Shown: in pieces, positions 15,241 to 23,914 of the stretch
How the letters are laid out: every line of letters begins with the position of its first letter
Numbering within the stretch: the first letter of the stretch is position 1
NCBI RefSeq assembly: GCF_014692495.1
Contig: NZ_JACOIJ010000001.1
Span: 186,001 to 250,000, forward strand
Length of the DNA stretch: 64,000 nt
Direction: 5' to 3'
Origin: Sphingobacterium litopenaei
Lineage (GTDB): Bacteria; Bacteroidota; Bacteroidia; Sphingobacteriales; Sphingobacteriaceae
Made by a program: the position numbers and the translations under genes
Notes under the pieces: model-generated
What the model saw: only the letters and a program-made list of their open reading frames with translations
Database searches by the model: none
Told to the model about the DNA's origin: nothing

Positions 15241-16035
15241 TTATTCTACTAACTTCAATATCCTATATGCCCCTCTTGCCACAATTACAAATACAATTGC
15301 TCCGATAATCAAATCGGGGTAGCTTGAATTAAGCCAATGAACCAAGAGACCTGCAACGATAACGCCCGAATTGATAATGACATCGTTCGATGTGAAAATC
15401 ATACTTGCCTGCATGTGGGCTTCCTTACTTTTGTTCTTTTGTAACAGGTAAAGACAAAGCACATTTGCCATTAGTGCCAAAACTGAAACGATAATCATCG
15501 TTTGAAAATCGGGCATCTTTTCAAAACCTAAAAAACGTCTTATTACTTCCACAAAACCGATAACAGCCAACAAGATTTGGAAGTACCCTGCAAATTTGGC
15601 TATGTTGTTTTTTCTTGCGACCGTACCCCCTACAGCAAACAGAGCCAAAGCGTAGACGATACTATCGGCAAGCATATCCAAGCTATCCGCTACCAATCCC
15701 ATTGAGTTGGAAAAAATACCGAACAACATTTCCACTCCAAAGAAAACGAAGTTGATAACCAGTACCGTCCAAAGTAGCCTCCGTTGTCTATTGCTTGTAT
15801 CCGTTTCAATAACTCCGTCAGTTTCTTCGGTTGAAATCAACGTTGTATTTAGGTTCAAAGTTTCCAAAGCCGATAAAATCGGCTCGGGGTTTCCACTATG
15901 ATAAACATTCAATTCCCTATTGGGAATATCAAATTCCAATGACTTTACCGTATCAAAATCCTGCAATTTCATACGGATTAATTGCTCCTCACTGGGGCAA
16001 TCCATTTTGGTAATATTGAATATGGTTTTGTTCAT
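15241..16035 (-). CDS. Cation diffusion facilitator with N-terminal HMA-like domain
   Basis: A 264-residue protein. Residues 1-70 form a ferredoxin-like metal-sensing fold, with MDCPSEE in place of the usual MxCxxC. About six membrane helices of a CDF transporter follow. The transport-site segments are ADSLDMLADS and SNDVIINSGV, a variant of the HxxxD pairs of zinc exporters. No large C-terminal cytoplasmic domain is present. It likely exports a divalent metal; which one is not clear. It starts 4 bp after the stop of the TonB-receptor gene, so the pair is almost certainly co-transcribed. Confidence 0.85.
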   Translation of the reverse strand: MNKTIFNITKMDCPSEEQLIRMKLQDFDTVKSLEFDIPNRELNVYHSGNPEPILSALETLNLNTTLISTEETDGVIETDTSNRQRRLLWTVLVINFVFFGVEMLFGIFSNSMGLVADSLDMLADSIVYALALFAVGGTVARKNNIAKFAGYFQILLAVIGFVEVIRRFLGFEKMPDFQTMIIVSVLALMANVLCLYLLQKNKSKEAHMQASMIFTSNDVIINSGVIVAGLLVHWLNSSYPDLIIGAIVFVIVARGAYRILKLVE

Positions 16036-16038
16036 ATT

Positions 16039-18210
16039 TTAAAGTTTAAATTTTATTCCACCATTAATTACAAATCCGTCCAACGGTGCATAGATGTCTC
16101 TAAAAACAGGGTTGGTTATTGTGCCTGTATAGATGTTGTCAAAACGTGTCTGCCTTGTATCAAGGAAGTTTTCAAAGTTGATATACAAAGAGAAACGTTC
16201 CCAAATCTTTTCAGCCATAAAGCCACACATCCAATAGTCCTTTCCAGTTGTACCGTCATTCAACTTTTGAGGGCTGAAATAATAGGCTTCCAAACCAATC
16301 TTCCATTTACCCTCTATTTCGTACATCAGTACGGAATTAACACGGTGTTTTGGGGTCAATGGATTTTCGGTACTTGTTCCGTTTTCCAGCAATCGGGTAT
16401 CGGTAAATGTGTAGCCCAAAAATAGTTTCAAATCATCATAGCCGATTTTCACATTGGTTTCTGTTCCCTTGGTATGGATGTAACCCGATGAATTGATAAA
16501 CTGATAAGTATTTGTTGCCATATTTTGAAGCAACAATGGATTGTCTAAATAGGTGTAAAAGAATAAATGGTTGATGCTGAACGTCCAGTCATCGCCCATA
16601 TTCGTGCGGTAATTGATGTCTGCATTTGCACCGTAGCTCTTTTCTAATTTATTGGTATTATCATCAATAGGCATAACGTTTTGATATTGTATGCGTTCGC
16701 TTTCTTCGGTAAAAATGGTTGGTGTTTTATACCCAAATCCACCCCCGATGCGTGAAGTCAATCCGTTTGCAATATGGAACAATGCCGATACTCTTGGTAG
16801 AAAAACAGCCCCGTAATCCACCACGTAATCCGTTCTTAAACCTGTTTCCAATTGAAACCAGTCCGTAGCCCTAAAAGAATTTTGAACGAAAGCCCCGAAT
16901 GTCGTTTGATTGTAATCCCTTAACGGAAATGAGGTAATTTGTTTTTCTTTGAAGTTATCCGTCCAAATATTAACACCTGTTATCCATTCAGACTTTTCTT
17001 TGCTGTGGGTATAGCTCGCTTCCGTAAAAGTGGCTGTTTGCGTTCCCTCAAACTCGTAATTGGGAATAGCTGTATTACGGTTAAAATAACTTACGCTGTT
17101 TTTGACTTGGACAAAACTGTTTTCATTTACTGTATGGTCAAAAACAAATTGTGTGGAATAACGCTGTGTTTTGTTTTCCTCGAAAAACTGGTGTGTGTTG
17201 TCCGCTTTGCCCTTTATATAAAGCATGTCGCCACCCAAACGGTTTTCAATGGTGGCGTTGATGCCAAAGTTCATTTTAGTTTTATCATTGAAGTAAACAA
17301 ATAACTTGGGGTTCAATACATACCTTTCAAATTGGGGAATGGCAGAAAGTCCGATTTGTGCAGGGTCGTAAGCTACGTTTCGGTTGTGCGAAGCGAATAT
17401 TGTTGTTCCGATTTTATTAAACTTTTGTCCGTAAAAACCGTTGATGTCCAATCCTCTGCCCGATGTTCCGTTTAAATGAAAACGCAAATCCCTTTCTTCC
17501 GTTGGTGTCTTGGAAATTAAGTTTACCAAGCCTGCTATTGCTCCACCACCGTACAGCGTAGATGTTGAACCCTTAATAACTTCAACCTGCTTTAAGTCAA
17601 GCGGTGGAATTTGCAACAAACCTAACCCACTTGAAGCACCGGAATAAATCGGGAAACCGTCTTTTAAAATTTGCGTATATCGCCCGTCAAGTCCTTGAAT
17701 ACGAATACTTGCATTGGCACTTGTGGGTGAGGTAGTTTGGACATGAATACCTGTACTCTCGCTCAAAAGCATACGAATATCCCCTGCTTTCATATTTCCT
17801 TTTTCGTCCAATTCTTCACCTCCGATAAATTCAATACGGGTAGGAATATTTTGTATGCTTCTCGTGCTTCTGGTAGAGGATATGACAATTTCGTCTAACT
17901 CCTCTGAACTTTCTTTGAGTAGGATTTCAATAACACTGGTGTCCTTTAATGGAAATTCTAATGTATCAATACGTTCATTGAAGCCTATATAACTAAAATG
18001 TATTTCCTGTAATCCATTAGGAATATTGAATAATGTAATTTGCCCGTTCTCGTTAGATGTTGCTCCAATTGAAGTGCCTTTTATAGATGCCGTTACGCCA
18101 ATTAAAGGTTCTTTCGTTCCACTGCTTTTTACGACAGCGGTTAATGTATTTTGTGCATATACACAAAGGTTTAGTGCCATGAAAAATGACACAATGAGTA
18201 TTTTTTTCAT
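16039..18210 (-). CDS. TonB-dependent receptor with carboxypeptidase-regulatory-like domain
   Basis: A 723-residue outer-membrane receptor. The ATG at 18208-18210 is chosen because it begins a good signal peptide (MKKILIVSFFMALNLCVYAQ). The frame extends further upstream only with unsupported hydrophobic residues. After the signal come a CarbopepD-reg-like beta domain (about 22-95), a plug domain (IRIQGLDGRYTQILKDGFPI) and a long beta-barrel ending in aromatic INGGIKFKL. It is linked to a metal transporter and a Cys-rich secreted protein, so it probably handles a metal or metal complex. The direction of transport is not evident. Confidence 0.88.
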   Translation of the reverse strand: MKKILIVSFFMALNLCVYAQNTLTAVVKSSGTKEPLIGVTASIKGTSIGATSNENGQITLFNIPNGLQEIHFSYIGFNERIDTLEFPLKDTSVIEILLKESSEELDEIVISSTRSTRSIQNIPTRIEFIGGEELDEKGNMKAGDIRMLLSESTGIHVQTTSPTSANASIRIQGLDGRYTQILKDGFPIYSGASSGLGLLQIPPLDLKQVEVIKGSTSTLYGGGAIAGLVNLISKTPTEERDLRFHLNGTSGRGLDINGFYGQKFNKIGTTIFASHNRNVAYDPAQIGLSAIPQFERYVLNPKLFVYFNDKTKMNFGINATIENRLGGDMLYIKGKADNTHQFFEENKTQRYSTQFVFDHTVNENSFVQVKNSVSYFNRNTAIPNYEFEGTQTATFTEASYTHSKEKSEWITGVNIWTDNFKEKQITSFPLRDYNQTTFGAFVQNSFRATDWFQLETGLRTDYVVDYGAVFLPRVSALFHIANGLTSRIGGGFGYKTPTIFTEESERIQYQNVMPIDDNTNKLEKSYGANADINYRTNMGDDWTFSINHLFFYTYLDNPLLLQNMATNTYQFINSSGYIHTKGTETNVKIGYDDLKLFLGYTFTDTRLLENGTSTENPLTPKHRVNSVLMYEIEGKWKIGLEAYYFSPQKLNDGTTGKDYWMCGFMAEKIWERFSLYINFENFLDTRQTRFDNIYTGTITNPVFRDIYAPLDGFVINGGIKFKL

Positions 18211-18295
18211 TGTAAAAATGATGCTTAATGTGAAGAAATAAACAATTACGATGCAAAGCATCGTTACTAACTAACTTGTGCCGAAGCACTATACA

Positions 18296-18607
18296 TTAAG
18301 CGATTTGTGGTGGATGCCAAATAGAATAGGGGAAGTCAGAAATAGGTGACGTAGTTATTACTCCTAATTTCTTTTCAGGTAATTGGAAAGAGTTAGCAAT
18401 TGAAAAATAAAATGACGTTATTACAAACCCCGTACAGGTATTACATTTAGAAAAAGGGGAGCAACAATCCATCCCGCAATCATCGTTGTCTTGTTCTTGA
18501 CTATCTGATGTTTGGTATGCGAGGTCAAGGCATTTATCTACCATAAAGCAAGGTGCTGTTGATAACACCAACACCATTAAAGCTAATATGAATGATAAAT
18601 ATTTCAT
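18296..18607 (-). CDS. Small secreted Cys-rich protein (DUF6660-like) with SIWHPPQI end
   Basis: A 103-residue protein starting at MKYLSFILALM, which gives a clean signal peptide; a longer frame with an earlier Met adds only ten residues. The mature part has a Cys cluster (DDCGMDCCSPFSKCNTCTG), and the C-terminus is SIWHPPQIA. It lies directly upstream of the TonB receptor gene (gap about 85 bp). A -7 box ends 4 nt before the ATG. It shares the C-terminal SIWxPPxI motif with the protein at 14665. Confidence 0.75.
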   Translation of the reverse strand: MKYLSFILALMVLVLSTAPCFMVDKCLDLAYQTSDSQEQDNDDCGMDCCSPFSKCNTCTGFVITSFYFSIANSFQLPEKKLGVITTSPISDFPYSIWHPPQIA

Positions 18608-18611
18608 TATG

Positions 18612-18619
18612 CAAAGGTA
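18612..18619 (-). promoter_or_regulatory. -7 box of the small-protein/TonB-receptor operon
   Basis: TACCTTTG on the minus strand matches TAnnTTTG and ends 4 nt before the ATG at 18607. A TTG lies 15 nt further upstream, which is short of the usual spacing. It suggests a separate transcript for the 18.6-15.2 kb genes with an almost absent 5' leader. Confidence 0.6.
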
Positions 18620-18675
18620 AAAAAAATTAGTTTTCAAATCTCTACTCTTATTTCATCCCTTAAAAAAAACCTTTT

Positions 18676-19707
18676 CTATGTGTAATACTTTCCCTTTAAC
18701 CACAAACTTGCTCGTACCAATAGTATCAGTACCGGAACTTCCACCAGTGGGCCGATTACGCCCACAAAAGCCTGTGGTGAATGAATGCCAAAAACAGCTA
18801 TTGCTACGGCTATTGCCAATTCAAAATTATTTCCTGTGGCTGTAAATGCGATGGATGCGTTTTTGTCGTAAGGAACATTTAAGAATTTGCTGATAAAGAA
18901 GCTCACGAAAAACATCAGTACAAAATAGATGATAAGCGGTATAGCTACTTTTACTACATCCATTGGCAACTCCAATATTTTATCACCTTTCAGACTGAAC
19001 ATCAATACTATGGTGAACAATAAAGCATATAATGTAATGGGTGATATTTTGGGAACGAATTTGCGGTTATACCATTCTATACCTTTTGACTTTACAAGTG
19101 CGTAACGACTTATAAAACCTGCTAAGAAAGGAATACCTAAGTATATCAATACGCTTTCGGTTACATCTTTCATTGATACGCTTACATTGAAATTGGCTAA
19201 GCCTAATTTATTGGGTAATACGTTAATAAATAGCCAAACAAAGAAGCTGTAACTTATTATCTGAAAGATACTGTTCAATGCGACTAATAATGCCGTATAT
19301 TCTCTATTCCCTTTCGCCAAGTCGCTCCATACTATGACCATAGCGATACATCTTGCCAAACCGATTAATATTAAACCCGTCATATAATCGGGTTCGTTTC
19401 GTAAAAACAAAACGGCTAAACCAAACATCAATACTGTACCGATTACCCAATTCAGTAATAAAGATATGCCGATTACTTGCGTGTCTTTAAATGCTTTGGG
19501 CAACAATGAATAATCCACCTTAGCCAAAGGTGGGTACATCATCAATATAAGCCCTATCGCCAAAGGAATATTGGTAGTGCCTACGGATAAGGCATTTGTA
19601 ACATTGGAAATGCTCGGAAAGAAATACCCTAATACTATTCCTGTCGCCATTGCAAGGAATATCCATAACGTTAGGTAACGGTCAAGAAATTTTAGTTTTG
19701 GTTGCAT
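18676..19707 (-). CDS. acr3: ACR3-family arsenite efflux transporter
   Basis: A 343-residue protein with about ten membrane helices. Family signatures include [18 protein letters not shown], which holds the Cys essential for arsenite export, and the later [15 protein letters not shown] segment. It moves As(III) out across the inner membrane using the proton gradient. The gene begins 4 bp after the arsenate-reductase stop, forming an ars operon with that gene and DUF6428. Confidence 0.93.
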   Translation of the reverse strand: MQPKLKFLDRYLTLWIFLAMATGIVLGYFFPSISNVTNALSVGTTNIPLAIGLILMMYPPLAKVDYSLLPKAFKDTQVIGISLLLNWVIGTVLMFGLAVLFLRNEPDYMTGLILIGLARCIAMVIVWSDLAKGNREYTALLVALNSIFQIISYSFFVWLFINVLPNKLGLANFNVSVSMKDVTESVLIYLGIPFLAGFISRYALVKSKGIEWYNRKFVPKISPITLYALLFTIVLMFSLKGDKILELPMDVVKVAIPLIIYFVLMFFVSFFISKFLNVPYDKNASIAFTATGNNFELAIAVAIAVFGIHSPQAFVGVIGPLVEVPVLILLVRASLWLKGKYYT

Positions 19708-19710
19708 CGG

Positions 19711-20325
19711 CTAACTTTTAATCATTGAAAAAACATAGAACATTTCCTGCGCTATCTGCAAACTCCTTTCAGCATATACCTGTGCCTGTTCGGGTGAGCC
19801 GACCGAAATCTTGGGGTCTTCAAATGTGATGGGTATTCTCTTTTCCGCTCCGGCAATGAATGGGCATCCACCGTCCGCCTGCGAACAGGTCATAATGGCG
19901 ACAAATGCCGATGCAGGGTTGAAAGGACTATCGTATTTTTTTGAAAACCCAATGACTGGCAAAGCATTATCGCTGTATTTTATCGCATATACAGGATTAT
20001 CGGTTTCCGCAATCTTGAAAATATGAAAACCTTGATTGGTCAATGTTTCCGCCACTTTCGGGAATAGTGCTGTTTCTTCTGTACCGCCCGAATAACAATG
20101 TACGTTCGGGATATTGAAGTATGCACTTGCCAACTGCGCCCATACCTGTGCTAAATGGCTTCTTCGTGAATTATGGGTACAGATAAAATTGAGGTTTATA
20201 TCCTCACCGCTGTTTGCTTTTTGCCGTACAAAATCTATCAGCGGTTGCAGTGTGGTTTTACGTTCCTCTTTTACGGTTTGGACGTCAATAATCCCGTTTA
20301 TGGTTTCAGCTAAATTTTTATACAT
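19711..20325 (-). CDS. Arsenate reductase-like low-molecular-weight phosphatase
   Basis: A 204-residue protein of the low-molecular-weight protein-tyrosine-phosphatase fold. The P-loop CTHNSRRSHLAQ and a later TCSQADGGCPF segment, with two further Cys, supply the redox relay of thioredoxin-coupled arsenate reductases. It reduces arsenate to arsenite for export by ACR3, which is encoded immediately downstream. Upstream lies the DUF6428 gene. The N-terminus is about 60 residues longer than in minimal ArsC proteins, as usual for the Bacteroidota form. Confidence 0.88.
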   Translation of the reverse strand: MYKNLAETINGIIDVQTVKEERKTTLQPLIDFVRQKANSGEDINLNFICTHNSRRSHLAQVWAQLASAYFNIPNVHCYSGGTEETALFPKVAETLTNQGFHIFKIAETDNPVYAIKYSDNALPVIGFSKKYDSPFNPASAFVAIMTCSQADGGCPFIAGAEKRIPITFEDPKISVGSPEQAQVYAERSLQIAQEMFYVFSMIKS

Positions 20326-20344
20326 TACGATTTGTTTTTAGTGT

Positions 20345-20809
20345 TTAGCAACATCCCGAATTAGGTGTACAACAAGTGCTGTTCAGTTCTGATAAGTTTA
20401 TTTTTTGCTTCTCGGCAGGAATGCCACAGGCATCGCTTGCCAAACAAGCCGTCTGTTTGTTCTTTAGGATGAAATGTTGACCGTCAAAGTCTAAGTCAAA
20501 TTTGCCAATCGTTTCGCTTTGATATTCTACTTCGATTTCGGCATCTTCCATTCCCAGTTTTTCTTCTGATAGCTTGATAATGTTCAATAGTTTGGCGGGC
20601 TTTAACCTGTGTTCATAGTCGTTGGCATCCCACAGTTGAAAGTTTACCGCTTTCTCTATACGGACTACACCACCGCAATCAATAAAATGTTTAGTGATTT
20701 GCCCTATTTCCGTAACGTGGAAATGTACGGGAACAAATGTTCCGTTCTCTAATTGAAATTCAACATTGTCCAATGTTGGCAAGATTTCTTTGATTTTTGA
20801 TAGTTTCAT
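20345..20809 (-). CDS. DUF6428 protein of ars operons
   Basis: A 154-residue protein with the DUF6428 look (N-terminal FVPVHFHVTEIGQITKHFID, a middle HRLKPAKLL). The C-terminus is Cys-rich (TCCTPNSGCC), probably able to bind As(III) or another thiophilic species (inference). In Bacteroidota it normally sits between arsR and the arsenate reductase. Here the arsR side is missing and the gene is the first of the operon. Confidence 0.85.
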   Translation of the reverse strand: MKLSKIKEILPTLDNVEFQLENGTFVPVHFHVTEIGQITKHFIDCGGVVRIEKAVNFQLWDANDYEHRLKPAKLLNIIKLSEEKLGMEDAEIEVEYQSETIGKFDLDFDGQHFILKNKQTACLASDACGIPAEKQKINLSELNSTCCTPNSGCC

Positions 20810-20844
20810 AATAACTGAATTTAAAAAATGAAATAGTAAACTTA

Positions 20845-20856
20845 ATATTGCAATAT
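20845..20856. promoter_or_regulatory. Perfect palindrome at the ars promoter position
   Basis: ATATTGCAATAT is a perfect 12-bp palindrome 36 bp upstream of the DUF6428 start. ArsR-family repressors bind such AT-rich dyads, so this is a plausible operator for the ars operon, although no arsR gene is in the window. Confidence 0.5.
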
Positions 20857-20971
20857 AACGATGTTAAATGCTAAAAAAAACACTACGTACAGCACTTGGT
20901 AACTTGTACATTTTGATTAAAAAAAGTGTTCAATTCGGCTTGAATTTCTTTCCATATATTTTCATCAATGC

Positions 20972-21979
20972 AATACCGAACAGATTTGGAAGATGGTACG
21001 GGAAAAAGCCAATGGCAAAGGTCGGTTCAACAAAAACAGTTTTTGGATAGCTGTACGAAACCCGTTGTACTGTGGTAAAATAGTCATTCCTCCCTACAAA
21101 GAGGAAAAGGGATATTTAGTGCAAGGGCAACACGAGCCGTTAATCAGTGAAAAGCTGTTTGACGATATACAGGAAATTCTCGATGGTAGAAAAAGGGAAA
21201 TAAAGCCTAAAATAGTGGCTATGGAAAACCTACCGCTTAGAGGGTTTATTAAATGTCCTAACCCTAATTGTAATAGGATGCTTACAGGGAGTGCATCAAA
21301 GGGCAAGATGGGGGTCTACTACAATTACTATCATTGCACTTCCGCCTGCGGAGTACGGTTCAAAGCCGAAACCGCCAATGAGGCTTTCCTAAAGCAATTA
21401 CGGTATATGTCGCCAAAAGAGGGCATGGTCGAGGTTTTTATCGAAGCCTTTATAAAAGACTTCAATAATAAAACCAAAGCCCAAAACACGGAACGGGCAA
21501 ATATCATAGGTGAGATTGATGCGTTGAACAAACGCTATCAAAATGCACTTTTAAAGAATGCGGATGGAGAAATGGCAGACGATGATTTCCAAGAAGTAAA
21601 GAAATTGACCAAAGGAAAGATTGAAGTTTTGGAAAAGAGATTGAACAACTTGGCAGTAGTCGGAACGGAGATTAAAGACTTGGTAGCATCTGCCTTAAAA
21701 AAGGTCGCAAACATTGATAGACGCTATGAAAACGGCGATATTGAGGAAAAAAGACTTATAGTGAGTTCGATGTTCCCCGATTTTTTGGAATTTGACGGAA
21801 CACAACATCGAACTCCGAGGCTAAATTCTGTGATTGCTCTTATCTATCAGAATAACAATAAGTTACAGAGCAAAAAAAATGGGACAAGTCTTTCTTTTTT
21901 AGACTTGTCCCAAGAGGTGATCCCGCTGGGACTCGAACCCAGGACCCATACATTAAAAGTGTATTGCTCTACCAGCTGA
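20972..21979 (+). pseudogene. Serine recombinase, C-terminal fragment reading into tRNA-Lys
   Basis: Homology begins near NTEQIWKMVREKANGKG (20972) and includes the recombinase-domain segment RNPLYCGKIVIPPYKEEKG. It also includes the zinc-ribbon CPNPNC...YHCTSACGVRF and a long coiled-coil-like helix. The N-terminal resolvase domain with the catalytic Ser is absent, and the upstream frame carries no homology, so the enzyme is dead. The last ~30 codons come from the terminator of the adjacent tRNA and from the tRNA antisense itself (peptide GLEPRTHTLKVYC). The gene therefore marks the right end of the island. Confidence 0.82.
21872..21912 (-). terminator. Intrinsic terminator of the first tRNA-Lys gene
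   Basis: A perfect 12-bp stem (TGGGACAAGTCT at 21880-21891 with its complement at 21901-21912) is followed on the minus strand by eight T. It starts 5 bp past the tRNA 3' end. The recombinase fragment on the other strand is translated through it. Confidence 0.85.
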
Positions 21980-21990
21980 GCTACGGAATC
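21918..21990 (-). tRNA. tRNA-Lys (anticodon TTT), copy 1
   Basis: A 73-nt cloverleaf on the minus strand. The acceptor GATTCCG pairs with CGGGATC, with one G-U pair. The D-arm is TAGCTCAGCTGGTAGAGC. The anticodon stem ATACA/TGTAT closes the loop CTTTTAA with anticodon TTT. The T-arm contains GGTTCGAGTCC. CCA is not encoded. It is identical to the copy at 34008 and is flanked on its 3' side by the recombinase remnant. Confidence 0.95.
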
Positions 21991-22032
21991 CTAATTCTTA
22001 TTTTGAATTATCCTTCGTTGTTTGAAGTGATG

Positions 22033-22062
22033 CAAAGGTAGGGTTTTTAGTTGTAAATGCAA
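22033..22062 (-). promoter_or_regulatory. Promoter of tRNA-Lys copy 1
   Basis: On the minus strand TTG (22060-22062) and TACCTTTG (22033-22040) are separated by exactly 19 nt, an ideal Bacteroidota -33/-7 promoter. The -7 box ends 42 nt before the mature tRNA. The same box, spacing and leader length recur at copy 2. Confidence 0.85.
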
Positions 22063-22180
22063 ATTATGGGTAAATAAATTTTTACTTTATATCGTAAAAC
22101 ACTCTATCTGTGTGAATTATTTTTTTGTTCTTTTCGTACTTAGTATGAACTGAAAAGCTCATATGCTGATTTGAATAAAC

Positions 22181-22213
22181 AAAAAAGCAGATACCAAATG
22201 GAATCTGCTTTTT
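22181..22213 (-). terminator. Intrinsic terminator of the DUF3472 gene
   Basis: A-rich arm AAAAAAGCAGAT (22181-22192) pairs with ATCTGCTTTTT (22203-22213) around a 10-nt loop, leaving a T-run on the minus strand about 20 bp past the stop. Confidence 0.75.
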
Positions 22214-22234
22214 CTTAACGCATATTTTTGTTTC

Positions 22235-23512
22235 TTAAGGTAGAGAATCGAAATCAATTTGAGGAGCACTCTGTGTATTATCAAACTTGAAGATTGTGTC
22301 TGGTTTTTCGATTTCATCAAAGAATCCACCCATTTTCAAGAAATACCCATTTGCCGTAGTACCACCTGTAGCATCTACGCGATTACCTTGTCTATATGTA
22401 GCATCGACTGTTAATCGAGCTTGAGTAACTTTATTCCACTGTCCGTTGTATGTCCATTGATTTTTGAATTGTACGTGGCGCGTCAAATAGCCTTGGTTTG
22501 GATTGAAATTCTCTAAGAAGCTATGAAAGCCTTTTAGGTACGTATTTGTTTGCGGACGTTTGAAACTTGCTATCAGAGCCCAATTGTTATTTTCAGGAGC
22601 AAAGAACCAAGCCGTGAAATCTGTATTTCCTTTGCCATCAGGTTGCCCTTTTAATAAGAATTTGTAGGTCACTCCAGCTTTCCAATTGTAGCGCAAAAAG
22701 CTTTGACCACCAGATCCTTCATTTCCAAATTCTCCAATGTATACATCCTTACCTTTTTTTAGTAATTTGATTTTTTGATCTTCTGGAATGGCATTTGGAT
22801 CATCCGTGTGGAAAGGACTCCATACGGAAAACAAAATACGACGCTCAGTAGGAGAGTTTACCTGAATACCAAAATAACCTTGACCAAATCCATTTGCCAT
22901 AAAGTAGGAACCTTCTACATCTTGACCTTCTGGAACTAATACTTCGTTGTAGTAATATGTTGTATTTTCACCTTGTGGACCATATCCCAAGTGACAAGAT
23001 GGTCCGCGGCGTGTCCAATAAAAATTGTCTTTATCACGACAGTAAATCACTCCATCTGCTGTTGCAGAACCTTCCAAAATAATAGTTTCAATTGCTATAT
23101 CTTTTGTTGAGGATAAAAAATCAACACTTTTATAGCCTTCATTTGAAATGCTGAATTTCCCTAAGTCAACAGTTTGGAATTCGTTACCCGAAATTTTTAC
23201 TCTTTTAGTGCTGTTTCCTACAGCAATTTGAAGGGAAGCTACATTAGAAGAAAGAACTTTTGCTACCGCTTTTACTGTAAGATCACCTTTGCTGTTTACC
23301 TTAAAAAAGGTACTTACCTTCTTCGAATCTCCTTTGCTAATGGTTACATATTCTTTACCAACTGCGTTCTTACCTTTGGTGTAACCAATTTCGAATGAAT
23401 TTCCAATAACAGGAACCGCATAACCAGATTTTTCTTTTTGAGGGGCGTGCTGTGCTGTACAACTGAAATTAACCAACAAAAGACAGCATACTATATTTAA
23501 TAATCTAATCAT
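22235..23512 (-). CDS. DUF3472 domain lipoprotein
   Basis: A 425-residue exported protein with the probable lipobox VNFSC. Residues about 30-160 form a DUF5077-like beta domain. Residues 165-400 form the DUF3472 core, with GPSCHLGYGP, YYYNEVLVPEGQD and the motif YFMANGFGQGYFGIQVNS. Such proteins are predicted carbohydrate-binding or glycan-associated surface proteins of Bacteroidota, without proven activity. It stands alone with its own terminator. Confidence 0.85.
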   Translation of the reverse strand: MIRLLNIVCCLLLVNFSCTAQHAPQKEKSGYAVPVIGNSFEIGYTKGKNAVGKEYVTISKGDSKKVSTFFKVNSKGDLTVKAVAKVLSSNVASLQIAVGNSTKRVKISGNEFQTVDLGKFSISNEGYKSVDFLSSTKDIAIETIILEGSATADGVIYCRDKDNFYWTRRGPSCHLGYGPQGENTTYYYNEVLVPEGQDVEGSYFMANGFGQGYFGIQVNSPTERRILFSVWSPFHTDDPNAIPEDQKIKLLKKGKDVYIGEFGNEGSGGQSFLRYNWKAGVTYKFLLKGQPDGKGNTDFTAWFFAPENNNWALIASFKRPQTNTYLKGFHSFLENFNPNQGYLTRHVQFKNQWTYNGQWNKVTQARLTVDATYRQGNRVDATGGTTANGYFLKMGGFFDEIEKPDTIFKFDNTQSAPQIDFDSLP

Positions 23513-23914
23513 AATTTGTATTTAGCTTACGGTGAAATTATTAAATTTTATTGAGCGAAAATGCTGTTTTAAATATCTAGAACTGTCCTAAACGATGTAA
23601 TAAGGACTAAATACAGGTTTCAATCGGTTGTTTAAAATTGTAATATTTTAATAGATAATTCGAGGAGTATATCTTCAAAGTTTTCAATTGTGCTTTTTTG
23701 ATGTATGGACGACCAATTTAATAAGAAGAAAGATTGAATGGAAATTTAACCTATACATATACGAAAGCATTGGTTTTTGATTTAAAATTACTCTACAAGT
23801 TACTCCTTGAAGTTTATTTTAAATGGCATCCCTGCATATGAAAAAAATTTAAATGAACCAGAATTCATGAGGTTATAGATGTTCAAAACAATAAAATGTA
23901 GCCTTATTATTTGA
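23513..23914. other. Intergenic region without recognised features
   Basis: This 402-bp AT-rich stretch lies between two leftward genes. No frame, RNA gene or repeat can be supported. It probably contains the DUF3472 promoter next to 23513. Confidence 0.45.

Larger units (their letters stand above)
3311..21979. mobile_element. Decayed integrative element carrying copper and arsenic resistance
   Basis: The stretch begins with an ISAon1-type insertion-sequence remnant fused to a 5'-truncated topB. It continues with rteC, a regulator of Bacteroidota conjugative transposons, and then a metal resistance array. It ends with the C-terminal part of a serine recombinase abutting tRNA-Lys. Base composition in the topB and copper genes is visibly richer in G+C than the flanking chromosome. 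No relaxase, Tra proteins, coupling ATPase or complete integrase is present, so it cannot transfer by itself. The left limit is approximate: a G-rich stretch near 3310 may be the insertion-sequence end. The right limit is the tRNA-Lys 3' flank. That the whole stretch arrived as one unit is inference. Confidence 0.6.
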
